64,000 nucleotides of DNA from Lachnospiraceae bacterium (GTDB lineage: Bacteria; Bacillota; Clostridia; Lachnospirales; Lachnospiraceae): the NCBI GenBank assembly GCA_017387565.1, contig JAFOEY010000006.1, positions 62,001 to 126,000 of the forward strand, written 5' to 3'. The notes under the pieces were generated by a model. That model saw only the letters and a program-made list of their open reading frames with translations, was not told the DNA's origin and did no database searches. Shown here piece after piece: positions 10,031-17,824 of the stretch (the first letter of the stretch is position 1; every line of letters starts with the position of its first letter). The position numbers and the translations under genes were made by a program.

Positions 10031-11929
10031 ATGGCCGGAATTATTCATGTACTGGACAGTGAAACAATTGATAAAATAGCAGCCGGAGAAGTGGTGGAAA
10101 AACCTGCAAGTGTTGTAAAAGAACTGGTGGAAAACGCCATTGATGCCGGTGCGGATAAAATTGCCGTTGAAATCAAAGAAGGTGGGATTTCTCTTATTCG
10201 TGTAACGGATAACGGATGCGGAATTGCAAAAGAAGATTTAGAACCTGCCTTTATGCGTCATGCAACCAGTAAAATTACCAATGCAGAGGATTTAAATGCC
10301 ATTTCCAGTCTGGGTTTTCGCGGTGAAGCCTTATCGAGTATCAGTGCTGTATCCCAAGTGGAAATGATTACAAAAAAAAGAGAGGATTTTCTGGGAATTA
10401 AAGTATGTTGTAATGGTGGTACCATGGAAGACATGGAAGAAATAGGTGCTCCGGACGGAACCACAATTCTGGTTCGAAATCTGTTCTATAATACACCTGT
10501 CCGTAAGAAGTTTTTACACACATCAACAACAGAAGGCTCCTATGTCTTTGAATTAATGCAGCATATTGCTTTATCCCATCCTGAGATTGCAATTTCCTTT
10601 ATTCAGAACGGACAAACCCGCTTTTTTACATCCGGAAACGGAAATCTGTCAGATGTGATATACCGGATATACGGAAAAGATGTTGCCAATCATATTATTC
10701 CGGTACAAGCCTGTCAGAATGGAATTCAAATAGAGGGATTTATCGGAAAAACCATATTGGGGAGGGCAAACCGCAATTATGAGACTTTCTTTGTAAACGG
10801 AAGATATATTAAAAGTAAAATTATATCTTCGGCAGTCGAAGAAGGATATAAAACTTTTTTGATGCAGCATAAATATCCTTTTGCCATTCTTCATTTTACT
10901 GTGAATGGAGAAGATATTGATGTCAATGTCCATCCTACAAAAATGGAAATCCGGATTATGGACCCGGTTCCCTTTTGTGAATTTGTAAAAGAAACTGTCA
11001 AGAACGCTCTTAATGAGACGGTTTTAATTCGTGAATATCAGGAGGAGAATCCTTCCAAAGAGAGCGAAACTAAAGAAAATTCCTTTTTGCAGAAAGAAAA
11101 GGAACGGGCACCGGAACCTTTTGAAGAAAAACGAATCCAAAGGGAAACGCAACCGACTAATTTAGTCCGTGAAACAGCGGATTATCAGATGAATAAAATA
11201 CTGGGAAATGCAAAACAAAGCCGGACATTTCTTTTAAAACCCTATAAAACCGGTGAAAATATCATTAAACAGGATACGAAACCAATTATAAAAAAAGTCG
11301 AGCAGATGGAGCTTTTTTCAACTGCCCTGGAAGATGATGATAACAACCGTCTGACCGGTTTAAAGATTATCGGTCAGGTTTTTGATACCTATTGGATTGT
11401 AGAATTTGAAGATTCTATATATTTTGTTGATCAGCATGCCGCACATGAAAAGGTTAACTATGAATCCTTTGTAGATAACTTAAAACAAAAGAAAAATACA
11501 ACACAATTACTGATGCCTCCAATCATTGTATCTCTCAGTTCGCTTGAAATGAATGCATATCAAAATTATCAATCTTATTTTTCCGAACTGGGTTTTGAGA
11601 TTGAACCATTCGGTGGAGACGAACTGTCCATCAGAGGCATACCAATGGATTTATACGGGAACAATGCAAAAGATTTGTTTTTAACAGTACTTGATGAATT
11701 AATTGACACACCGGTACGCGGAACACCCGATGTCATATTATTAAAAATCGCTTCCATGTCATGTAAGGCATCGGTAAAAGGAAATCAGAAAATGTCTTAT
11801 GAAGAAGCAAAAGCATTATTAAAGCAGTTGTTTGCATTGGATAACCCTTATCATTGTCCTCACGGAAGACCAACCATGTTTTCCATGAGCCGGCAGGAAC
11901 TGGAAAAGAAATTTAAAAGAATCGTATGA
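10031..11929 (+). CDS. mutL: DNA mismatch repair protein MutL with endonuclease motif
   Basis: Partner of MutS. The N-terminal GHKL ATPase motifs are KELVENAIDAGA, DNGCGI and GFRGEALSSIS; the linker (about 345-440) is hydrophilic and poorly conserved. The C-terminal domain carries DQHAAHEKVNYE, which fits DQHA(x)2E(x)4E, the metal-binding endonuclease motif found in bacteria that lack MutH, together with CPHGRPT near the end. The protein is therefore expected to nick DNA. It has 632 residues, and AAGGAG lies just before the ATG. Confidence 0.98.
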   Translation: MAGIIHVLDSETIDKIAAGEVVEKPASVVKELVENAIDAGADKIAVEIKEGGISLIRVTDNGCGIAKEDLEPAFMRHATSKITNAEDLNAISSLGFRGEALSSISAVSQVEMITKKREDFLGIKVCCNGGTMEDMEEIGAPDGTTILVRNLFYNTPVRKKFLHTSTTEGSYVFELMQHIALSHPEIAISFIQNGQTRFFTSGNGNLSDVIYRIYGKDVANHIIPVQACQNGIQIEGFIGKTILGRANRNYETFFVNGRYIKSKIISSAVEEGYKTFLMQHKYPFAILHFTVNGEDIDVNVHPTKMEIRIMDPVPFCEFVKETVKNALNETVLIREYQEENPSKESETKENSFLQKEKERAPEPFEEKRIQRETQPTNLVRETADYQMNKILGNAKQSRTFLLKPYKTGENIIKQDTKPIIKKVEQMELFSTALEDDDNNRLTGLKIIGQVFDTYWIVEFEDSIYFVDQHAAHEKVNYESFVDNLKQKKNTTQLLMPPIIVSLSSLEMNAYQNYQSYFSELGFEIEPFGGDELSIRGIPMDLYGNNAKDLFLTVLDELIDTPVRGTPDVILLKIASMSCKASVKGNQKMSYEEAKALLKQLFALDNPYHCPHGRPTMFSMSRQELEKKFKRIV

Positions 11930-11994
11930 TACCATAAAAAACAGATCAATCCGTGGTATCTTTATTAAATTTGTATTTTTTAAAGGAAAGTAAC

Positions 11995-12933
11995 ATGAAT
12001 AAACTGATTATATTAACAGGACCGACTGCAGTTGGAAAAACCGCACTATCCATTGCATTGGCAAAAGAAATAGGCGGCGAAATAATCAGCGCGGATTCTA
12101 TGCAGGTATATAAGCATATGGATATCGGTTCTGCTAAAATCAGACCGGATGAGATGGAAGGTGTTCCACATCATTTGATTGATATTTTGGATCCCCGTGA
12201 AGATTTTAATGTGTTCTTATTTCAAAAATATGCAAAAGAAGCAATGGAAAGTATCTATGCAAATGGTCATATTCCAATTCTGGTTGGAGGAACCGGCTTT
12301 TATATTCAGTCTGTTTTGTATGATATTGACTTTACCGAAAACAATGCCGATGAAAGCTATCGTGCTCAATTAGAAGAGACAGTCGCAATGAAAGGTGTTT
12401 TGTATCTTCATGATATGTTAAAAGAAGTGGATGAAAAATCTGCCGATTCCATTCATCCCAATAATGTGAAACGCATTATCCGCGCTCTGGAATATCATCA
12501 TTTAACCGGTCAGAAGATTTCAGAGCATAATATGGAAGAACGGCAAAAAAAATCTCCTTATGACTTTTCCTATTTTGTTTTAAATGATGAACGGAGTCGA
12601 TTATACCATAACATTGATTTACGTGTTGATCAGATGATGCAAAATGGTCTGGTAGAAGAAGTAAAAAAATTAAAAGATATGGGATTAAAACGTGAAAACG
12701 TATCAATGCAGGGGCTTGGTTATAAAGAAATTCTGGATTATCTGGATGGAAAAACCGATTTGGATTGTGCCATTTACTTAATCAAAAGAGATACAAGGCA
12801 TTTTGCTAAACGCCAGCTTACCTGGTTTCGACGCGAAAAAGATGTCATCATGATAGACAAACAGGATTTTCATTATGACAATCAGGCGATTTTGGATTAT
12901 ATGCTTTCCATTATCAATAAATTAAAGCAATAA
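11995..12933 (+). CDS. miaA: tRNA dimethylallyltransferase
   Basis: Transfers a dimethylallyl group to A37 of tRNAs reading UNN codons, producing the MiaB substrate. Walker A is GPTAVGKT at residues 8-15, followed by ISADSMQVYKHMDIG, the PHHLID motif and GGTGFYIQ; the C-terminus has DTRHFAKRQLTWFR. The start at 11995 has AAAGGAAAG immediately upstream; the longer frame beginning with GTG at 11953 adds residues without family similarity. Final length is 312 residues. GATACCA and TGGTATC form a 7-bp inverted repeat between mutL and this gene, possibly a weak terminator. Confidence 0.97.
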   Translation: MNKLIILTGPTAVGKTALSIALAKEIGGEIISADSMQVYKHMDIGSAKIRPDEMEGVPHHLIDILDPREDFNVFLFQKYAKEAMESIYANGHIPILVGGTGFYIQSVLYDIDFTENNADESYRAQLEETVAMKGVLYLHDMLKEVDEKSADSIHPNNVKRIIRALEYHHLTGQKISEHNMEERQKKSPYDFSYFVLNDERSRLYHNIDLRVDQMMQNGLVEEVKKLKDMGLKRENVSMQGLGYKEILDYLDGKTDLDCAIYLIKRDTRHFAKRQLTWFRREKDVIMIDKQDFHYDNQAILDYMLSIINKLKQ

Positions 12934-12984
12934 ATCCTGGTTTCATAGAATTTTAAAGTAATAACAGAAAAGAGAATAAATGAT

Positions 12985-14268
12985 ATGACAGATACAAAAG
13001 AAATATATAAAAATCTTGGAATAGATGAAGATGTTTATTTATTGGGAGAAACGATCTGCAGCCGTTTGAAAGAACGTTTCGATTCCATTGATAAAACAGC
13101 CGAGTACAATCAGTTGAAAGTACTTCAGGCCATGCAGAAGGCAAAGGTATCTGAAGCATGTTTATACGGAACAACGGGATATGGTTATAATGACATCGGA
13201 AGAGATACTTTAGAAGAAGTATATGCCAATGTATTTCACACAGAGGCTGCGCTGGTGCGTCCACAGATCACCTGCGGTACACATGCACTGGCTTTGGCAC
13301 TTATGTCCAATTTAAGACCGGGAGATGAAGTTCTTTCACCGGTCGGAAAGCCCTATGACACACTCGAAGAAGTTATCGGTATCCGTCCGTCAAAAGGAAG
13401 TCTGGCAGAATATGGGATTTCATACTCCCAGGTGAATCTGTTAAGTGATGGTTCCTTTGATTATGACAAAATCAAAGCAGCTATAAATGAAAAAACCAAG
13501 CTCGTTACTATCCAGCGTTCCAAAGGATATGAGCCCCGAAAAACATTATCTGTTGAGCAAATCGGTCAATTGATTGCATTTATTAAAGGCATCCGTCCGG
13601 ACATCATCTGTATGGTGGATAACTGTTATGGTGAATTCGTGGAAGTCATAGAGCCGAGTGATGTCGGTGCAGATATGGTTGTAGGTTCCCTGATAAAAAA
13701 TCCGGGAGGCGGCTTAGCGCCGATAGGAGGCTATATTGCCGGAAAGAAAGAATGTATTGAAAATGCAGCATATCGTCTGACTTCTCCGGGATTGGGCAAA
13801 GAAGTCGGTGCCTCTTTAGGTGTATTGCCATCCTTTTTCCAAGGTCTTTTCCTTGCCCCGACGGTTGTAAGCAGTGCACTAAAAGGTGCTGTTTTTGCGG
13901 CCAATATGATGGAACATTTTGGCTTTTCTGTCATACCTGACGGAAAAGAATCGCGACACGATATCATTCAGGCTGTTACGTTCGGTTCCAAAGAGGGTGT
14001 TATTGCATTTTGTAAAGGAATACAGGCTGCTGCACCGGTTGACAGTTTTGTGGTTCCCGAACCATGGGATATGCCCGGATACGACAGTCAGGTTATTATG
14101 GCTGCCGGTGCATTTGTATCGGGAAGTTCCATTGAATTATCGGCAGATGGTCCCATTAAACCGCCATATGCCGTATATTTTCAGGGTGGACTGACATTTC
14201 CGCATGCTAAATTCGGTATATTGAAAGCCGTACAGGAACTGAAAAATTCCAAGGTTATTCGACTTTAA
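12985..14268 (+). CDS. COG4100 PLP-dependent enzyme (methionine gamma-lyase / aluminium-resistance family)
   Basis: A 427-residue fold-type I PLP enzyme. The PLP lysine is probably Lys238 in GSLIKNPGGGLAPIGGYIAG; TTGYGYNDIGRD and QITCGTHALALAL near residues 65-105 and VDNCYGEFVE are typical of this branch. The family is annotated as a cystathionine-beta-lyase-like protein tied to aluminium resistance, but the substrate is not established. In Clostridia it commonly follows miaA or precedes hfq-like genes. AGAGAAT lies upstream of the ATG. A short hairpin overlaps its stop codon. Confidence 0.9.
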   Translation: MTDTKEIYKNLGIDEDVYLLGETICSRLKERFDSIDKTAEYNQLKVLQAMQKAKVSEACLYGTTGYGYNDIGRDTLEEVYANVFHTEAALVRPQITCGTHALALALMSNLRPGDEVLSPVGKPYDTLEEVIGIRPSKGSLAEYGISYSQVNLLSDGSFDYDKIKAAINEKTKLVTIQRSKGYEPRKTLSVEQIGQLIAFIKGIRPDIICMVDNCYGEFVEVIEPSDVGADMVVGSLIKNPGGGLAPIGGYIAGKKECIENAAYRLTSPGLGKEVGASLGVLPSFFQGLFLAPTVVSSALKGAVFAANMMEHFGFSVIPDGKESRHDIIQAVTFGSKEGVIAFCKGIQAAAPVDSFVVPEPWDMPGYDSQVIMAAGAFVSGSSIELSADGPIKPPYAVYFQGGLTFPHAKFGILKAVQELKNSKVIRL

Positions 14269-14286
14269 TCCCAATTAAGAGTCGAA
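14258..14286 (+). other. Hairpin overlapping the stop of the COG4100 gene
   Basis: TTCGACT-TTAAT and ATTAA-G-AGTCGAA form a stem of about 12 bp with one bulge around a CCCA loop. The 3' side is followed by a run of A, not T, on the plus strand, so it does not look like an intrinsic terminator in the direction of transcription. It may protect the 3' end or be incidental. Confidence 0.5.
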
Positions 14287-14427
14287 AAAAAAACATGAAA
14301 AAAAGTATACACTATTTTGCTTATGTGGTAAGATACAATAGTAAAAACACAAGATATAGTTTTTACTGAATTTATTACAATATTTTTTGTAAAGTACAAA
14401 AAATGCACAAAAGAAACAGGAGGTTTT

Positions 14428-14667
14428 ATGAAAAGCAAAAACAGCTGGGCCTGCTTTTTGTTAATTCTTGCAGGCATTGTAATTGGTGGTTTTATCGGCC
14501 ATCTTTTTCCAAATACCTTCCTAAATTTCGGTCAGACTTTTGGTTTGACTTCTCCCGTGGTTTTAGATTTGGGGATTATGGTTTTGACGTTTGGCTTAAC
14601 CATTAATATAACCATTGGGAGTATTATTGGTGTTATGATTGCGATTATCATTTATCGCTTCATTTAA
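14428..14667 (+). CDS. DUF4321 small membrane protein
   Basis: A 79-residue protein with a hydrophobic N-terminal helix (about 8-27), a short loop holding FPNTFLNFGQTFGLTSP, and a second hydrophobic span (about 45-78). This is the DUF4321 pattern of Clostridia, regularly placed beside radC and mreB. The role is unknown; context points to envelope biogenesis. AGGAGG lies 5 nt before the ATG. The 159-nt upstream gap holds an extended -10-like TGGTAAGAT at 14326-14334 without a good -35 box, so the promoter is only tentative. Confidence 0.85.
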   Translation: MKSKNSWACFLLILAGIVIGGFIGHLFPNTFLNFGQTFGLTSPVVLDLGIMVLTFGLTINITIGSIIGVMIAIIIYRFI

Positions 14668-14706
14668 GATGTGTCTTTGCGCGGAGAGATATGCGTGAGG
14701 ATTTTT

Positions 14707-15393
14707 ATGAAACAAAATAATAGTGAAAAAATTTCCGAAAAACCTTATGACCGTTTTTTGTATGCCGGTGCACAGGCCTTGTCTGATGCAGAATTACTGG
14801 CGGTTATACTAAGAACCGGACGAAAGGGTGCCGATGCCATAACTTTGGCTAAAGAGGTTCTTGACTTAGCCGGCCCTTATGGTCTGTCAGGTCTGTATCA
14901 TTTATCACTAAAGGATATCATGCAGGTAAACGGTATCGGAGAAGTAAAAGCAATTAAGCTAAAATGTATTGCTGAACTGTCCAGACGTATTGTTATGAAC
15001 AACCGCAATCACAAGATTTCTTTTCACTCGCCACAGGATTTTGCCACTTACTATATGGAAAGCTTAAGGCACGAAGAAAAAGAAAACTGTCTTTGTATTT
15101 TTTTGGATGGCTCCATGAATCTGATCCGTGATGTTACCATCAGCATCGGTAGTGTGAATGCATCCATTGTTTCCAGTCGCGAAATTTTTATGGAAGCATT
15201 AAATGCCAAAGCGGTTTATCTGGTTTTACTGCATAATCATCCAAGTGGAAATGCTTCTCCAAGCAAAGCTGATATGGAAGTGACAGAACGCATCTATCAG
15301 GCATCGGTTCTTATGGAAATTCCGTTACTGGATCATATCATTATCGGAGATAATTGTTACTACAGTTTTAAGGAAAATAATATCATTACATGA
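14707..15393 (+). CDS. radC: RadC family JAMM-domain protein
   Basis: 228 residues. A helix-hairpin-helix-like N-terminal region (SDAELLAVILRTGRKG; LKDIMQVNGIGEVKA) is followed by the JAMM metal site HNHPSGNASPSKADMEVT. Despite its name, RadC has no proven role in repair; the JAMM site suggests a metal-dependent hydrolase. The ATG at 14707 has TGAGG 6 nt upstream; an in-frame GTG at 14671 is poorer. RadC just before mreB is a conserved Firmicutes arrangement. Confidence 0.95.
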   Translation: MKQNNSEKISEKPYDRFLYAGAQALSDAELLAVILRTGRKGADAITLAKEVLDLAGPYGLSGLYHLSLKDIMQVNGIGEVKAIKLKCIAELSRRIVMNNRNHKISFHSPQDFATYYMESLRHEEKENCLCIFLDGSMNLIRDVTISIGSVNASIVSSREIFMEALNAKAVYLVLLHNHPSGNASPSKADMEVTERIYQASVLMEIPLLDHIIIGDNCYYSFKENNIIT

Positions 15394-15420
15394 TTTTACC
15401 GAAGAAAGGAGTACGGGAAT

Positions 15421-16437
15421 ATGGCTTCTTGTGCTTATGGTATTGATTTAGGTACCAACAATATTAAAATTTACGCAAAAGGAAATAAAGAAATATTTAC
15501 TGCAAAAAACATGATCGCCATTGAAAGAAAAGATATTTTATTTGCATATGGTGATCCTGCTTTTGAAATGTATGAAAAAGCACCGGAATTTATTCAGATA
15601 TCTTATCCTCTGAACAACGGTGTGATTGCTGATATTAACAATATGCAGACTTTGGTGAAATGCTTTATCAGTGATCTGTCAGACGGAAATATCAAACCTG
15701 CCGACTATTATATAGCAGTTCCTCATGATGTGACGGAAGTAGAAAAAAAGGCGTTTCATGATCTGATTAAAAATGCCAATATCAAAGCCCGGAATATTAT
15801 GGTTGTTAAAAAGGCTGTCGCTGATGGTCTCGGAATGGATATTGATGTCAAAAATTCCCAGGGTGTACTGGTTGTAGACATCGGTTTTCACACAACCGAA
15901 ATTTCCATTTTGTCTTTAGGCGGTATCGTTTTAAGTAAAATGATTAAGATCGGTGGTCAGAAATTTGATGATGCCATCCGTAATGCCGTACGTTCGGAAT
16001 TTAATTTGCTCATTGGTCAGAAAACTGCGGAAAAAGTAAAAATTTCTTTAAAATCATTGGAAGAAGAAAAACAAAATGCAGTTGTATACGGCAGAGATAT
16101 CGTTACCGGACTGCCTGTAGAAAGAGAAATCCCAACGACTTTGGTTACCAATGCATTGCATGAACACATGAACAGTATTATTGAACAAGTTAAAGTAATA
16201 TTGGAAAAAACACCTCCGGAGCTTGGTGCAGACATTTTCCGCCGTGGAATTTATCTTACCGGCGGTTCCAGCCAGTTATCGCATTTAGATGAACTCATGG
16301 CCAAAGGAACCGGCCTAAAAGTAAATCTCGCCGATGATCCGATTGGCTGCGTTGCCTGTGGTCTGTCACGAGTCATAAATGAACCGAAATTCCAGTCTGT
16401 GGCATATACGTATGATGTTCAAAGCGGAGGAAAATAA
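15421..16437 (+). CDS. mreB: Rod-shape actin homologue MreB
   Basis: An actin-like ATPase that forms membrane-associated filaments guiding lateral cell-wall synthesis. Phosphate 1 is GIDLGTNNIKIY at residues 5-16 (family usual DLGTANT), phosphate 2 is VVDIGFHTTEIS, and the adenosine motif is YLTGGSSQLSHLDEL. At 338 residues the length is normal. AAGGAG lies upstream. The stop codon TAA shares its last base with the ATG of mreC. Confidence 0.95.
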   Translation: MASCAYGIDLGTNNIKIYAKGNKEIFTAKNMIAIERKDILFAYGDPAFEMYEKAPEFIQISYPLNNGVIADINNMQTLVKCFISDLSDGNIKPADYYIAVPHDVTEVEKKAFHDLIKNANIKARNIMVVKKAVADGLGMDIDVKNSQGVLVVDIGFHTTEISILSLGGIVLSKMIKIGGQKFDDAIRNAVRSEFNLLIGQKTAEKVKISLKSLEEEKQNAVVYGRDIVTGLPVEREIPTTLVTNALHEHMNSIIEQVKVILEKTPPELGADIFRRGIYLTGGSSQLSHLDELMAKGTGLKVNLADDPIGCVACGLSRVINEPKFQSVAYTYDVQSGGK

Positions 16438-17300
16438 TGAATAGAAGGCGGAATCATTTTACTATTCAAAGTAAATATCTGCTTCTGATTTTAACAGGGC
16501 TATGTGTGTTATTGATGGCAATTACCTTTACGACGGACTTATTTACCGGGACACTGGCTGATATTTCCGGATACATTACTATTCCGTTCCAGAAAGGAAT
16601 ATCAGAAGCCGGCAGTTATCTTTCTGATCGTTCGGAAGAATTGGTTCAGATTCGCGATTTGCTGCAAAAAAATAAAGAGCTTCAGGAACAAATCGATAAA
16701 CTAACCATCGAAAACAACAACCTAACACAGGAAAAATATGAATTGAATAATTTAAGATCCCTGTATTTACTGGATCAGGAATATTCAGAATATCAAAAAG
16801 TCGGTGCTAAAGTCATTGGCAAAAATTCCGGTAACTGGTTTCATTCTTTTACGGTTGACAAAGGAAAGAATGATGGTATTGAAGTAGATATGAATGTGAT
16901 GTCCGGAAGCGGACTTGTAGGAATTGTTACGGAAGTCGGTACAAACTGGGCTCGTGTTACATCTATTATTGATGACAGCAGCAATGTCAGCGGAATGACT
17001 TTAGCCTCAGGCGATAACATGATAGTATCCGGTAATCTGGAACTCATGAATCAGAATAAAATCAGTTTCAGTAAACTTATTGATTCGGAAGGAAAAGTAA
17101 AAGAGGGCGATAAAATCGTTACATCTAATATCAGTGACAAATATCTTCCCGGATTATTAATCGGTTATATCACTTCCATAGAATCGGATTCCAATAATCT
17201 GACACATTCCGGGACCTTAACACCGGCTGTCGATTTTGAACATATGGACGAAGTTTTGATTATATTGGATTTAAAACAGAAAACAGAGAATGAAGAATAA
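16437..17300 (+). CDS. mreC: Rod-shape protein MreC
   Basis: A bitopic protein linking MreB to the PBP2/RodA synthase on the outer face of the membrane. After a basic N-terminus a transmembrane helix spans about 14-32, then a coiled coil (about 60-105, LLQKNKELQEQIDKLTIEN), then the beta-rich MreC domain with KGKNDGIEVDMNVMSGSGLVG. It has 287 residues, and the start overlaps the mreB stop by 1 nt. Confidence 0.95.
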   Translation: MNRRRNHFTIQSKYLLLILTGLCVLLMAITFTTDLFTGTLADISGYITIPFQKGISEAGSYLSDRSEELVQIRDLLQKNKELQEQIDKLTIENNNLTQEKYELNNLRSLYLLDQEYSEYQKVGAKVIGKNSGNWFHSFTVDKGKNDGIEVDMNVMSGSGLVGIVTEVGTNWARVTSIIDDSSNVSGMTLASGDNMIVSGNLELMNQNKISFSKLIDSEGKVKEGDKIVTSNISDKYLPGLLIGYITSIESDSNNLTHSGTLTPAVDFEHMDEVLIILDLKQKTENEE

Positions 17301-17305
17301 CATCC

Positions 17306-17824
17306 ATGAAAAACATCATTTTTTCCGCAATCATTGTGATTGCCAGTTTTATTTTACAAAATACCATATGCCGATATATTTCGTTTGGTAATATTGTTCC
17401 AAACCTATTATTAATTACCGTTTCATCCTTCGGTTTTATAAAAGGTAAAAAAGCCGGAGTTTTAACCGGTTTTTTTGCGGGGCTTTTGGTTGATATTTTC
17501 TTTTCTGCCATTCTTGGTTTTCATGCTTTAATATATATGTACATTGGCTATTTCAATGGATTTTTCAAAAGATTGTTTTATAAGGATGAATTAAAATTAC
17601 AGATACTGTTAGTTGGATGCAGTGATTTTGTTTACGGATTGATTTATTATCTGCTCACCTTTTTGTTGCGTGGCAGATTTCATTTTACATATTATTTGTT
17701 AAATATCATTATTCCCGAAACTGTTTATACCATTTTGTTGACAATTGTATTTTTCCTTACAAGAACATTATTTGATAAGCTTTTTGTAAGTGAGGAAAGA
17801 AAGAGCAGAAGCGAAATTGTTTAG
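17306..17824 (+). CDS. mreD: Rod-shape membrane protein MreD
   Basis: A 172-residue, strongly hydrophobic protein with about five membrane helices; NIVPNLLLITVSSFGFIKG and GFFAGLLVDIFFS fit the MreD pattern (PDLLLI... GLLxDL). It completes the MreBCD elongasome. It starts 5 nt after mreC, and its 3' end overlaps the PBP gene by 35 nt if the GTG start of the latter is used. Confidence 0.92.
   Translation: MKNIIFSAIIVIASFILQNTICRYISFGNIVPNLLLITVSSFGFIKGKKAGVLTGFFAGLLVDIFFSAILGFHALIYMYIGYFNGFFKRLFYKDELKLQILLVGCSDFVYGLIYYLLTFLLRGRFHFTYYLLNIIIPETVYTILLTIVFFLTRTLFDKLFVSEERKSRSEIV

Noticed and set aside
11953-11994. Longer miaA start at the GTG
   Set aside because: A good ribosome binding site and the family N-terminus both support the ATG at 11995.
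14258-14286. Intrinsic terminator after the COG4100 gene
   Set aside because: The stem is followed by A residues, not T, on the transcribed strand.
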